Positions 16,221 to 25,400 of a stretch of 64,000 nucleotides of DNA are shown piece by piece. The translations under genes were made by a program, and so were the position numbers. Source of the stretch: an uncultured Prevotellaceae bacterium (GTDB lineage Bacteria > Bacteroidota > Bacteroidia > Bacteroidales > Bacteroidaceae); NCBI GenBank assembly GCA_902782305.1, contig CACZMV010000007.1, forward strand, positions 1 through 64,000. Direction: 5' to 3'. How positions within the stretch are numbered: the first letter of the stretch is position 1; each line of letters opens with the position of its first letter. Under the pieces are notes generated by a model, which was not told where the DNA came from, searched no databases, and saw only the letters and a list, made by a program, of their open reading frames with translations.

Positions 16221-17555
16221 ATGGCAAATTCTGGTTCTTTGAAGAGCACCATCGCAGTGTCTCTTACCAATTATCTCGATGCAGGTGCCATTGTGGCTGG
16301 TGCATCAGGCTTGACCTTGTGGCAGAACTACCTCGGACTCTCTGAGGTGCATCTTGGCTGGCTCAACTTCATCTCTGCCAACTGCCTGGGTGCTGCTATT
16401 GGTGCTATCATCGGTGGTTTCCTGGCTGATAAGTATGGACGTAAGTTCATCTTCACTTATAACCTGCTGGTGTATATGACGGGTGTATTGCTCATCATGC
16501 TGAGCATGAACTTCCCCATGCTGCTGGCTGGTTTCCTCGTAACGGGTATCTCCGTAGGTGTGGGTGTTCCTGCCTCATGGACCTATATCTCTGAGTCGTC
16601 TGAGGTCAACAATCGTGGACGTAACATCTGTATCTCGCAGATGTCGTGGGGCTTCGGACCCATGTGCATCCTCTTGTTTGGTATGCTCTTCGCCCCTGGA
16701 GGCTATCTCTTCGGATGGGTGGAAAGTGTGGCACACCTATTTGGTGGTGCTGACATGCCTGTTGAGGCTGTCAATGCCTTCTCGTCGCGCATTGTGTTCT
16801 TCACCCTGTTCGTCGTAGCTTTCATTGCCTGGAACCTACAGCGTCAGTTGCAGGAGAGCGCTGAGTTTACTGCACAGAAAGAGTCGGCAGAGAAGACGGG
16901 ATTGCTGGATAACATCAAGGTATTGTTCTCCAACAAGATTGCTGTGCGCACCGTTATCTTCCTCGCTGTCATCTATCTTACGTGGAACCTCGTGGCCTCT
17001 GTCATGGGATTCTTCCAGCCTCATATCTATGAGACCGCAGGTGGTGTCACCAACGAGCAGGCTAACTGGATGAACTTCATTCAGTGGGCCATCATTGTCA
17101 GCATCACGTTTGTTGTTTCCAAGCTCATCGACAAGTCGTCCCACAAGGCTATCTACACCTTCGGACTCTTGGTGGCTATTGCTGCATGGCTCGTCATCGT
17201 CACCATCGGTGTCAATGGCATGGTGGGCCTTTGGCTGTTTGCTATCCTCTGGGGTGTGCAGGGTGGATCGTCGCCACAGATATTCTATGCCCTGTGGGGT
17301 AGCGAACTCTTCCCTGCCAAGTTCCGTGCGGGTGCTCAGGGCTTGATGTTCTTCATCGTGCGAGGCCTCTCAGCTGTCTGGGGACTTATCTTCACCTATA
17401 TCTATGGTGAGAATGGCGAGGGCTTCACCATTGCAGCCTTCTGCATGATTGCTCTGCTGGCCATCTCGCTCGTGGTGGGCTTCATCGGAGTGCCCAACAC
17501 GCGTGGACGTGCCCTCGAGGACATCACGAAGGAACGCTATGGCGACAATTACTAA
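16221..17555 (+). CDS. MFS sugar:proton symporter (probable L-rhamnose uptake)
   Basis: A 444-residue major facilitator with about 12 membrane helices. It has the inter-helix motif GGFLADKYGRKF (loop 2-3), a mid-protein charged loop (QRQLQESAEF...), SELFPAKFRAGAQGLMF and PNTRGRALEDI near the C-terminus, all typical of the sugar porter family. Its place between the isomerase and rhaD points to rhamnose (or rhamnulose-type sugar) import; the usual RhaT/FucP types are not seen here. The ATG is embedded in a TAATTCATAATTATGG repeat. Confidence 0.85.
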   Translation: MANSGSLKSTIAVSLTNYLDAGAIVAGASGLTLWQNYLGLSEVHLGWLNFISANCLGAAIGAIIGGFLADKYGRKFIFTYNLLVYMTGVLLIMLSMNFPMLLAGFLVTGISVGVGVPASWTYISESSEVNNRGRNICISQMSWGFGPMCILLFGMLFAPGGYLFGWVESVAHLFGGADMPVEAVNAFSSRIVFFTLFVVAFIAWNLQRQLQESAEFTAQKESAEKTGLLDNIKVLFSNKIAVRTVIFLAVIYLTWNLVASVMGFFQPHIYETAGGVTNEQANWMNFIQWAIIVSITFVVSKLIDKSSHKAIYTFGLLVAIAAWLVIVTIGVNGMVGLWLFAILWGVQGGSSPQIFYALWGSELFPAKFRAGAQGLMFFIVRGLSAVWGLIFTYIYGENGEGFTIAAFCMIALLAISLVVGFIGVPNTRGRALEDITKERYGDNY

Positions 17556-17577
17556 ATGGCTCAATTGAAAAATAAAT

Positions 17578-17606
17578 GGTAAATTGTAAATAGTCAAATT
17601 GTAAAT
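17578..17606. repeat. GTAAATTG / TCAAATTGTAAAT repeat abutting rhaD start
   Basis: The sequence matches the 21-bp inverted-repeat arms at 52319-52339 and 52430-52450 apart from 7-8 extra bases in the middle. It ends exactly at the rhaD ATG and therefore forms its translation initiation region. Confidence 0.7.
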
Positions 17607-18428
17607 ATGAAATCGATTTTAGAAGGCCGCGATGGTTTGAAAGCGGTTGTTTATCAGATTGCGGAGGTCACTGGTTACCTCTGGCAGAAAGGATGGGCTG
17701 AGCGTAATGGTGGCAACATCACTGTAAACGTTACTGAGTTTATGGACGATGAGTGCAAGGCCATGAAGCCCATCTCAGAAGTGAAGCAGATTGGTATGGT
17801 TCTGCCCCAGTTGAAGGGCAAGTATTTCTATTGCAAGGGTACGGGCAAGCGCATGCGCGACTTGGCTAAGGAGCCTATGCAGAATGGTTCTATCATCCGT
17901 ATTCTGGACGACTGCGCCAGCTATGTGGTGATTGCCGATGAGAATGTGGTGCCAACCAGTGAGTTGCCCACCCACTTGGCTCTGCAGAACTATCTGCTAG
18001 AGACGGGTTCGTGCTATAAGGCCACCCTGCACACGCACCCCATCGAGCTGGTGGCTATGAGTCATATCCAGCGTTTCCTGAAGGGCGACGAGATGACGCG
18101 CGTGCTCTGGTCTATGATTCCTGAGACGCTCGCTTTTGCTCCTCTGGGCATTGGCATCGTACCTTACGCTCTGCCTTCCAGCGTTGATTTGGCTGAGGCT
18201 ACCCTCGAGCAGATCAAGACCCACGACGTAGTGCTGTGGGAGAAGCACGGAACCGTTGCCGTTGGTACAGACATCATGGATGCCTTCGACCAGACCGATG
18301 TGCTTTGCAAGGCAGCCAACATCTACATGTGCGCTCGTGCTATGGGATCTGAACCCGATGGTATGACTGCTGAGCAGATGAAGGAAGTGCAGGATGTGTT
18401 CAAACTGCCTAAGAAGCGTCCTTGCTAA
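17607..18428 (+). CDS. rhaD: L-rhamnulose-1-phosphate aldolase
   Basis: A 273-residue class II aldolase splitting L-rhamnulose-1-phosphate into dihydroxyacetone phosphate and L-lactaldehyde. Zinc ligands are visible as His142 and His144 in LHTHP and His214 in WEKHGTVAVG. GWAERNGGNITVNVTE is the phosphate-binding part. Length matches the E. coli enzyme. The ATG follows without gap a GTAAATTG/TCAAATTGTAAAT repeat (17578-17606). The stop is 2 bp before queH. Confidence 0.95.
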   Translation: MKSILEGRDGLKAVVYQIAEVTGYLWQKGWAERNGGNITVNVTEFMDDECKAMKPISEVKQIGMVLPQLKGKYFYCKGTGKRMRDLAKEPMQNGSIIRILDDCASYVVIADENVVPTSELPTHLALQNYLLETGSCYKATLHTHPIELVAMSHIQRFLKGDEMTRVLWSMIPETLAFAPLGIGIVPYALPSSVDLAEATLEQIKTHDVVLWEKHGTVAVGTDIMDAFDQTDVLCKAANIYMCARAMGSEPDGMTAEQMKEVQDVFKLPKKRPC

Positions 18429-18430
18429 GA

Positions 18431-19018
18431 ATGAGTAAGAAAAAGAATGAGATTCTGGTGCCAGCAGGTGTGCAGCAAGTGTTGCTGCATGCCTGCTGTG
18501 CCCCTTGTTCTTCGGCTATTGTGGAGTGGATGTTGCAACACGACGTTCGCCCTACTATCTTTTATTTCAATCCCAACATCTATCCCCTCGAGGAATATAC
18601 CATTCGCAAGGAGGAAAGCAAGCGACATGCGGATAGTTTAGGACTCCAATGGATTGATGGCGACTATGACCATCAGCGTTGGCTCGAGGCAGTCCGCGGG
18701 TTGGAGGGTGAGCCTGAGCGAGGCAGTCGTTGTCTCCAGTGCTTCTCCTATCGGCTGAAGGTTGCCGCCCTGCAAGCCAAAGCATTGGGCTTGGAGTATT
18801 TCACCACCACACTCGCCTCTTCCCGTTGGAAGAGTCTTGAGCAAATCACGGAGGCTGGTCTGCGCGCCCAAGCAGCTGTTCCAGGCACCATTTTCTGGGC
18901 ACAGAATTGGCGCAAGGGTGGACTTCAAGATCGTCGCAACCAATTGCTCCACGACTATAATTTCTACAATCAGCAATACTGCGGTTGCGAGTTCAGCATG
19001 CGCGTTGTTGAGAAATAG
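18431..19018 (+). CDS. queH: Epoxyqueuosine reductase QueH
   Basis: A 195-residue protein that reduces epoxyqueuosine to queuosine in tRNA, replacing QueG. Signatures: LLHACCAPCSS (adjacent Cys pair), FNPNIYPLEEYTIRK, EPERGSRCLQCFSYRL, FTTTLASSRWKS, and YNQQYCGCEFS near the end, giving the Cys set for Fe-S and metal binding. The start used is MSKKKNE at 18431; a TTG at 18422 overlaps rhaD. The 2-bp gap to rhaD implies co-transcription with rhamnose catabolism, probably without functional meaning. Confidence 0.9.
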   Translation: MSKKKNEILVPAGVQQVLLHACCAPCSSAIVEWMLQHDVRPTIFYFNPNIYPLEEYTIRKEESKRHADSLGLQWIDGDYDHQRWLEAVRGLEGEPERGSRCLQCFSYRLKVAALQAKALGLEYFTTTLASSRWKSLEQITEAGLRAQAAVPGTIFWAQNWRKGGLQDRRNQLLHDYNFYNQQYCGCEFSMRVVEK

Positions 19019-19047
19019 AAATTATCCCCTGATTCAATAAATAATTA

Positions 19048-19344
19048 TTGTTTTACGATAAATTAACATTGTTTTCCATTGTCGTTTCAAGAAAACAATA
19101 TATCTTTGCGAAGTATCTTGAGATAGCAGGCATTCTGCTCTGTGCCCTTTACCTCTACGATTTTATCGTTCAATACTCCATCACCCAATATTTCATCCAC
19201 AATATACACATAGCCGACCATTACATCGTTTTCCATAACGATAGTAACAGCATGTACATCATTACCGGTTTGGCCCTCATGATTATCTCGCAGATTATCC
19301 TAAAGGGCAAGGACTTGAAGGAAGAACAGGAACCTACTATCTAA
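19048..19344 (+). CDS. Short DUF2975-like membrane protein (start uncertain, possibly degenerate)
   Basis: The frame has no ATG before codon 69. A TATCTTTG -7 box lies inside the apparent 5' part (19101-19108), so translation from the nominal TTG at 19048 is doubtful. Residues about 25-45 (KYLEIAGILLCALYLYDFIV) and 70-85 (YIITGLALMIISQIIL) are membrane helices. The end, KGKDLKEEQEPTI, matches the conserved tail of DUF2975 proteins, which pair with a Cro/C1-type regulator exactly as here (next gene 6 bp downstream). It is shorter than the usual family. Either a non-ATG start is used or the gene is decaying. Confidence 0.5.
   Translation: MFYDKLTLFSIVVSRKQYIFAKYLEIAGILLCALYLYDFIVQYSITQYFIHNIHIADHYIVFHNDSNSMYIITGLALMIISQIILKGKDLKEEQEPTI
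19101..19108 (+). promoter_or_regulatory. -7 box of DUF2975/HTH pair
   Basis: TATCTTTG followed by GCGAAG. A start near 19114 would exclude the first 22 codons of the open frame at 19048. Confidence 0.5.
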
Positions 19345-19350
19345 AAGCCT

Positions 19351-19563
19351 ATGGGACAGATTATTGTAAACTTAGACGTCATGATGGCACGTCGCAAGAT
19401 GTCATCGCAGGACCTTGCCGAGAAGATTGGCATCACCCAAGCCAACCTTTCCATCCTCAAAACGGGCAAGGCCAAGGCCATCCGTTTCTCCACTCTCGAG
19501 GCTATCTGTCGTGCCTTGGATTGCCAACCAGGTGACATTCTGGAGTATAGGGAGGAAGAATAA
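19351..19563 (+). CDS. Cro/C1-type (XRE) helix-turn-helix regulator
   Basis: A 70-residue protein that is almost only an HTH domain: MMARRKMSSQDLAEKIGITQ, ANLSILKTGKAKAIRFSTL, EAICRALDCQPGDILEYREE. This is the YozG/YdaS-like small regulator normally encoded right after a DUF2975 membrane protein, with which it likely forms a small signalling pair. Target unknown. A 22-bp tandem array starts 12 bp after the stop. Confidence 0.85.
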   Translation: MGQIIVNLDVMMARRKMSSQDLAEKIGITQANLSILKTGKAKAIRFSTLEAICRALDCQPGDILEYREEE

Positions 19564-19575
19564 AAGGGAGCCTTG

Positions 19576-19707
19576 TGCGCAGGGGCTCGGCAGGTAATAC
19601 GAAAAGGCTCCGCACCATGTGCCGAGCCTATGCGGACATGATGCGGAGCCTATGCGGACAGGGTGCGCAGGCGCTCGGCACGGGGTGTGAGGCGCCTTTG
19701 TTTCCCC
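19576..19707. repeat. Six tandem 22-bp units, GC-rich
   Basis: Units begin at 19576, 19598, 19620, 19642, 19664 and 19686, exactly 22 bp apart, each starting T(G/A). Units 3 and 4 share GAGCCTATGCGGACA; units 1 and 5 share TGCGCAGG(G/C)GCTCGGCA. The array fills nearly the whole convergent gap between the HTH gene and the outer-membrane protein gene. No open frame or spacer structure is present, so this is not CRISPR. Confidence 0.85.
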
Positions 19708-19711
19708 AGCC

Positions 19712-20317
19712 TTAGTTGATGATTTCGAACTTATAGCCGATGGTTATGGTGAAGACATCGGTGCGCATTTTCCAGTCGCTGTTAGCATCCTTGTTGATGG
19801 TGGTCAGGGCTGGAATGTAGCGCAGGTCGAGGGTGATGGGGCTCTTGAACTCGTAGGATACACCAATGGGCAGACCCAGGTTGAAGCTCTCGTAGAGGTC
19901 GCCCACACTCTCGTTGCCCTCCGTGGCGCTCACTCTGAAGCCCAGTTGCAAACCAAGCTTCACAGCCAAGCCTTTGAGGATATAGTAATTGACCATCAGG
20001 GGCACGTTGATGAAGTTGAGCTTGGTGGTTTGCGGACCAGTTCCCTTGGCCATCCATCCCTCCTGGGTGTACAGCAGACCTGCGGTGAGTGAGAGGTTGC
20101 GGGTGTTGGTGAAGTATTCGCCTTCAGCACCGATGGTCAGACCCGTGCGAGGGTCGTCGCTACGGAAAGAAAAGTTGTTGTATTTACCTGAAAGGAAGCC
20201 TTCAGACACACCAATCATGGGCTGAACGGTGATGTCGCCTGGCAAGTGGCGTGCCTTCTGGGCATTGGCAGTGAGGCAGAGCAGTGCCATCGCTGCCATC
20301 ATGAGGATTTTCTTCAT
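19712..20317 (-). CDS. Outer-membrane beta-barrel protein (PorT/OMP_b-brl-like)
   Basis: A 201-residue protein with a signal peptide (MMAAMALLCLTANAQ) and alternating beta-strand pattern (TGLTIGAEGEYFTN, LSLTAGLLYTQEG, AVKLGLQLGFRV, ITLDLRYIPAL), ending in TITIGYKFEIIN. It has the size and style of Bacteroidetes 8-stranded outer-membrane proteins. Function unknown. It is the third gene of a minus-strand series with the H1-like protein and the 318-residue protein. Confidence 0.75.
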   Translation of the reverse strand: MKKILMMAAMALLCLTANAQKARHLPGDITVQPMIGVSEGFLSGKYNNFSFRSDDPRTGLTIGAEGEYFTNTRNLSLTAGLLYTQEGWMAKGTGPQTTKLNFINVPLMVNYYILKGLAVKLGLQLGFRVSATEGNESVGDLYESFNLGLPIGVSYEFKSPITLDLRYIPALTTINKDANSDWKMRTDVFTITIGYKFEIIN

Positions 20318-20332
20318 ATATTTAAATATGTG

Positions 20333-20878
20333 TTATGCAGCCTTCTTGGTTTTCTTGGCTGTAGTTTTCTTTTCGGTATCGGCTTTCTTGATGAAGCGAC
20401 CCTTTTCGTCACGAGCGGGAGTAGATTTCTTCTCAGCCTTCTTCTCGGTATCGGCCTTCTTTACGAAACGGCCTTTCTCGTCGCGAGCAGGAGTAGACTT
20501 CTTAGCTGTAGTGGTGGTCTTCTTCTCTGCAGCCTTCTTGGTGTCAGCCTTCTTAGTGGTAGTCTTCTTTTCGGTATCAGCCTTCTTGATGAAGCGTCCC
20601 TTCTCGTCGCGTGCAGGCGTCGTAGTCTTCTTGGCTGTGGTAGTCTTCTTAGCAGCTGCGGCATTGGTGCCATAGCAACGGGTGCACTCGTGGCGACCCA
20701 TCTTCTTGGCTTCGGCAGTTGACACGGCCTTCACGTCCTTGGAATTGGCGAGATAGCTGCACGACTTGCTTTTGTGGTAGGCAACGGCGCCATCACCAGT
20801 AGATACATACACACTTTGAGCGCTGGCTGTCATGCTGATAGTTACCAGTGCAACGATTGTCATCAGAAATTTTTTCAT
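20333..20878 (-). CDS. Exported Lys/Ala/Thr-rich repeat protein with Cys metal site (histone H1-like tail)
   Basis: A 181-residue protein. Residues 1-20 are a signal peptide. About 22-70 form a small domain with YHKSKSCSYL and GRHECTRCYG, where Cys40, Cys65 and Cys68 with His35 or His63 could bind a metal; similar modules occur in Ada-like and nuclease-associated proteins. Residues 71-181 are low complexity, with three copies of PARDEKGRF(I/V)KKADTEKK at 88, 130 and 154 separated by K/A/T-rich linkers. The tail is strongly basic and looks like a bacterial H1 protein, but the signal peptide would place it outside the cytoplasm. Function unknown. Confidence 0.7.
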   Translation of the reverse strand: MKKFLMTIVALVTISMTASAQSVYVSTGDGAVAYHKSKSCSYLANSKDVKAVSTAEAKKMGRHECTRCYGTNAAAAKKTTTAKKTTTPARDEKGRFIKKADTEKKTTTKKADTKKAAEKKTTTTAKKSTPARDEKGRFVKKADTEKKAEKKSTPARDEKGRFIKKADTEKKTTAKKTKKAA

Positions 20879-20913
20879 AGGGCTTTTATGATTAAATAGT
20901 TAAACGTATGTTC

Positions 20914-21870
20914 TTATTTCACAGTGAAGTCAAAGCCGAAGGGGTGCTCCTTGAATGAATCAGAGCCCAAGCCACCCTTATAGAAGAAACAGTACTCGCC
21001 TGGCTCCAGTTCCTTGGGGAAGGTTACCTCGAAGGTGTTGTTGTTAATCTCGTTAATCTCGAAATCGATGATGTTACGATTAGAGGCATTGGTTCCCTCG
21101 AAGCCCAGCACGCTGTATGACATCTTTTCTGGGAAGAGACGGCGACCGCCCTTACCATTCTTCTTAGGCTCCTTGACCTGCATCTTGATGCACTGGAACT
21201 CGTTGGGGTTCTGGATGTTGCTCATCACAATCTGATACCAGTTGTCTGCAGCCTGTTGGAAACTCTCTGCGTCACGCTTGGGGAAGTAGAAACGGAACAC
21301 GGGATGGCGACCGTTCTCACCCTCCATCTGCAATTTAGAGGTGGCTCCTGGCAACATAAGTTTCTGGATATCCTTGCCTGTAGACATCATGGCAATGGTT
21401 CCGGCAGTGGCAGCAGCAGCTACGCCACCAGAAGGCTTGTTGCCTGATACGGCAGAACCTACGAGCAGGGCACCAGCACCCATAGCAGCGATAGTTCCAA
21501 GGTTAAATCCCTTAGACTCTTTCTCAAACTGGGTACGATACATCTTCTTGGGCTTGCCCCCGTTTGTGGGGTTCCACCAGAGTATGCCCTCATAACCAAA
21601 GTCTTGCTTGGCAATCTTCTGGATATAAGTGGTCAGTGCAGCATCGGCTCCAGCAGCCTTCAGTTGACGCATGTAATCGATGCTATACTGGATGGTGCGC
21701 TCTGTGCTATTCTCAATAGCTCCGATGATTTCCTCAGAACTGAATCCTTCTTTCAACAGGGTCAAGATGGTTTCATTGTTTATTGCCTCGTTCTGGGCAG
21801 AGGCTGCCAAGGTCATGATAGCCAACGAAAGGGTCATCATGAATCGTTTGATGTTGGTTTTGATTTTCAT
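20914..21870 (-). CDS. Exported protein of unknown function, glycine/alanine hydrophobic centre
   Basis: A 318-residue protein with a signal peptide (SLAIMTLAASAQ). Residues about 30-85 (ETILTLLKEGFSSEEIIGAI, then YMRQLKAAGADAALTTYI) repeat a pattern common at the N-terminus of exported Bacteroidetes proteins: 'V..LVKAGFSE..I...I' then 'L..LKKAGVSD..I'. A G/A-rich hydrophobic segment (about 130-165) could insert into a membrane. The C-terminal half (FPKELEPGEYCFFYKGG) looks like a beta-sandwich. No catalytic motif seen. A good promoter precedes it. Confidence 0.65.
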   Translation of the reverse strand: MKIKTNIKRFMMTLSLAIMTLAASAQNEAINNETILTLLKEGFSSEEIIGAIENSTERTIQYSIDYMRQLKAAGADAALTTYIQKIAKQDFGYEGILWWNPTNGGKPKKMYRTQFEKESKGFNLGTIAAMGAGALLVGSAVSGNKPSGGVAAAATAGTIAMMSTGKDIQKLMLPGATSKLQMEGENGRHPVFRFYFPKRDAESFQQAADNWYQIVMSNIQNPNEFQCIKMQVKEPKKNGKGGRRLFPEKMSYSVLGFEGTNASNRNIIDFEINEINNNTFEVTFPKELEPGEYCFFYKGGLGSDSFKEHPFGFDFTVK

Positions 21871-21910
21871 TTTGGTAATTTAATGAGTTTGATAATCTTA
21901 TTCTACGTTG

Positions 21911-21942
21911 CAAAAATACAAATTGTTTCTGAAAAATCCAAA
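21911..21942 (-). promoter_or_regulatory. Promoter of the 318-residue exported protein gene
   Basis: Minus strand TTTG (21942-21939), 20 nt, TATTTTTG (21918-21911). The leader would be about 35 nt. It is 27 bp from the oppositely oriented merR promoter. Confidence 0.75.
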
Positions 21943-21969
21943 GTCAGAACAAAAAAAATATGATTTTCG

Positions 21970-22001
21970 TTTGTTTTTTTCCTTAGTTAATCGTATCTTT
22001 G
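21970..22001 (+). promoter_or_regulatory. Promoter of the MerR-family gene
   Basis: TTTG (21970-21973), 20-nt spacer, TATCTTTG (21994-22001), then 24 nt to the ATG. Confidence 0.8.
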
Positions 22002-22025
22002 CAAGCGAGAAAAGTAGAATAGTCT

Positions 22026-22376
22026 ATGGCACTGAATCTGAACAAGAACTTGAAATTGTACTACTCCATCAAGGAGGTGGCCGAAATGTTCGGCCTGAAC
22101 GAGAGTACCCTGCGCTATTGGGAGACGGAGTTTCCTTACCTGAAACCCAAGACCAGCGGGCCTGCGAAGATACGCCAGTATCAGGAGAAGGACATTGAGC
22201 AAATCAGGTTGATACACAACTTGGTGAAGGTGCGTGGTTTCAAGTTGGCAGCTGCCAAGAAGATTATCAATAGCAACCGCGATGGCGCTGACAAACGGGC
22301 CGAGGTGCTCACGAGACTACTGGGCGTGCGCGACGAGTTGCAGGCATTGAAAAAACAGATGGACTTCCTTCAGTAA
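22026..22376 (+). CDS. MerR-family transcriptional regulator
   Basis: A 116-residue protein. The N-terminal winged HTH reads YYSIKEVAEMFGLNESTLRY followed by WETEFPYLKPKT and RQYQEKDIEQIRLI, the standard MerR recognition helix and wing. A C-terminal coiled coil (RLLGVRDELQALKKQMDFLQ) mediates dimerisation. There is no Cys-containing effector domain, so it is not a metal sensor of the classical type. Single-gene unit with promoter and terminator. Confidence 0.9.
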   Translation: MALNLNKNLKLYYSIKEVAEMFGLNESTLRYWETEFPYLKPKTSGPAKIRQYQEKDIEQIRLIHNLVKVRGFKLAAAKKIINSNRDGADKRAEVLTRLLGVRDELQALKKQMDFLQ

Positions 22377-22389
22377 AGCTATAAAAACA

Positions 22390-22421
22390 GATGGACTACC
22401 TCAGTAGCCCATCCTTTTTTT
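22390..22421 (+). terminator. Intrinsic terminator after the MerR gene
   Basis: A 10-bp stem with one mismatch (22390-22399 with 22404-22413, loop CTCA) followed by CTTTTTTT. Confidence 0.8.
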
Positions 22422-22448
22422 ATCCACAAACAACCTTTCTTTGAACGA

Positions 22449-25400
22449 TTACTTTCCAGCAATCTTCAGCATTTCACGGATGGCCGTTTCCAATTGACGG
22501 TCATGGCCGTTGATATAATCTTCAGGCGTGTTGAACACCTCGATATCTGGGAACAACTCCTGATTTTCCATAAACTGATTGTTCTTGTCCCATTTGCCCA
22601 CCTGCGGAATGCCAAACACGAGGGTGCGGTCCATCAGCGTTTCCCACCATACGGAGGTGGCTGTGCCTGCCACGGGAGTACCAATGAGCTTGCCAATGCC
22701 CAGTTCGCGATAAACCCAGGGGAATCCGCTGCCATTCGAGTAGCAGTCCTCATTCATCAGCACGCATGAGGGCTTCACCCACTTGTTCAAGGGGTCGCGA
22801 CCCACATATTTATCGTTAGGCATGAAACGGTGATACTCCTTGCCACTCAGCAGCGTGCAGAGGTCGTCGTGCAACCATCCACCACCATTGCCACGCTCGT
22901 CCACAATAACACCTTCGCGGTTGCGGTTCTTGTCGCTCAGCAGTTCGCTATACACATTGCGGAAGTTCTCGCTGTTCATCGACTTCACGTGCACATAAGC
23001 CAAACGACCCTTTGAAAGGCTGTCTACCAAGTGTTCGTTGCGGTCTACCCAGCGCTTGTAGAGCAGATTGTCGAGGGCACTTTGGCTGACGGGCTTGATG
23101 ATGATGTCGCGACGCTTGCCATCCTTGGGATTGTAAACGGTGACGTGCGTGCGCTTGCCAGCTTTGCCGTCCAACATGTAATTGTAGTCCTCGCCACGCT
23201 TGATGGTTTGTCCGTCTATCTTCTCGATGATGTCGCCTGCCTTCACACCCGTGTTGCGCTCAGCAAAGGGTCCACGCTTGATGACTTCCTCGATGCGTAA
23301 TCCATCGCCATCATATTGCTGGTCAATGAATACACCCAGATGGGCTGTGCGAGGTAGATTGGCGAGGGTAGGACGATAGCGGGCACCCGTGTGCGAACCA
23401 TTCAGTTCGCCCAGCATTTCGCTCAACATGTCGCGGAAGTCGTAGTTGTTATTGATGTAAGGCAGGAAGCGCTCGTAGGTCTTACGATAGCCTGCCCAGT
23501 CGACACCATGCAACTTGGAATCGTAGAACTTTTCCTTGACCTGACGCCAGATGTGGTCGAACAAATACTGGCGCTCCTTGTAGGGCTGATAGTCGAAGGG
23601 AGCCTCGAAGCTGACGGTCTCCACCTTGTTCTTGGCAAGGTCTATCTTCTTGATGGTGCGAGCCAAGAGGTAGAGTGTCTTGAACTTGCTGTCGGCCTGC
23701 ATCTCAGCACTACCCACATTCTTCAGCACCAATTCGGTCTTATCCTCCAACAGATTGTGGCGCCAGAGGTCGTAGCCATCCTCGAAAGCGGCCTGATAAT
23801 ATAAGGTGTCGCCTCGTGGACTCAGCACGGCATCGCCCAGATGACTGGAGTTAACGGTGAGTCGTACAATGCGGTCTTTGCAGTTCTCAAGGTCGAATAC
23901 CAAAGGCTTCTTAGCCTCCTTCTTGGGAGTCTCCTTCTTAGCATCATCGCCCTTCTTGGCGTCCTTTTTCTTATCGTCTTTCTTGTCGGCCTCCTTCTTC
24001 TCAGCGTCCTTCTTGGCCTTCTTAGCCTCCTTCTCAGCCTCGTCTAAGAGTGCCTTCTCCTCCTTGGTCATCTGAAAACGCTCGTAAGCATCGAGGTCGA
24101 AGAACATGAGGTAGACATCGTCCTCAGAACCCCACGAACCATGACTGCGATAGCCTGCACGGTCGCTGGTGAAAATCATACCCTTGCCACCCAGTGCCCA
24201 TTTGGCATAACCCGTGCTGTAGCCGCTGTTGGTAAGGTTGTAGGGCGCCTTCTTGCCTGAGGCATCTACTAAAGCCACATCAGGACTGTGCCAGCCTCCG
24301 ACACCAATGTAGCAGGAGAGCAACCAGCGACTGTCTGGGCTCCACTCGAACCACAAATCGCCATCGCTGTAGCTATAGACATACTTGCCGTCCAAAACGG
24401 TGCGCACCTGCTTCGACGCAAGATTCATGATGCGCAGGTCGGCACGATTCTCGAAGAAGGCAATCTCCTTGCCATCAGGACTATACTTGGGTTGCATCGA
24501 CACCTTGTCGCCCTTGGTCAGGCGCTCCTCCGTGATATCGGTGGCATAGGCAAACTGCTTCTCGTCCTTGTTCTTGATGGTAGAACGGTAAATCTGCCAA
24601 ACACCATTGCGCTCTGACGAATAAACCAGACTGCGCCCATCAGGACTGAAGTCGAGGTTGCGCTCTTGTTCAGGGGTGTTGGTGATGCGCTTGGTAGTCT
24701 TATAGTCGATATTGGTGACATAGACATCGCCATGCAGAATGAAGGCTATCTCCTTGTTCTTGGGCGATAGACGAATCTCAGTGGCACCCGTCGTCAGCGT
24801 ATGGCGCACAAGGTCGCGGTCGCCACGATCGGTAGTGATGCTGATGTTCACCTTCTGTTCCTTGCCATCCTTCCACGTGTAAATCTCGCCATCATAGCCA
24901 TAGCAGAGTGTTCCATTCTGCGCAATGGTGAGGAAACGGACGGGATTCTTCTGATGGCGCGTAATCTGCTGTTCGATCTTGCCATCAATGCTTCGCTTCC
25001 ATACATTGAAGGTACCATCGCGCTCGCTCAGATAATAGAACGATTGGCCATCAGCAGCCCATACGGGGGTGCGGTCTTCACCACGGAAATCAGTGAGCCT
25101 GGTGAACTTATCGCCTCGCTTCAACCAGATATCACGCGTGATAGCCGACTGATGGTGCTTGCGGAAGAAGTCCTCGTAGCCCTTGTTGTCGTGATAGAGC
25201 ACATCGCCCTGAGCATTGATGCTGATGTCCTCCATTGAGATGACAGAGAACATGCGGGGCCTGCCACCCTTGGTGCTGACCTCATAGACCTGAGGAAAGT
25301 TGCGCGACGACACGATAGACTGAGCCGTGGGCAGAATCTTCGTGCTGTAGAGCACATGCCCCTTGTCGCTGAAGGTAATGGGGAACTCGTCGTTGCTGTT

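Noticed and set aside
19576..19707. CRISPR array
   Set aside because: Units are contiguous with no spacers, are 22 bp long and degenerate, and no cas gene is nearby.
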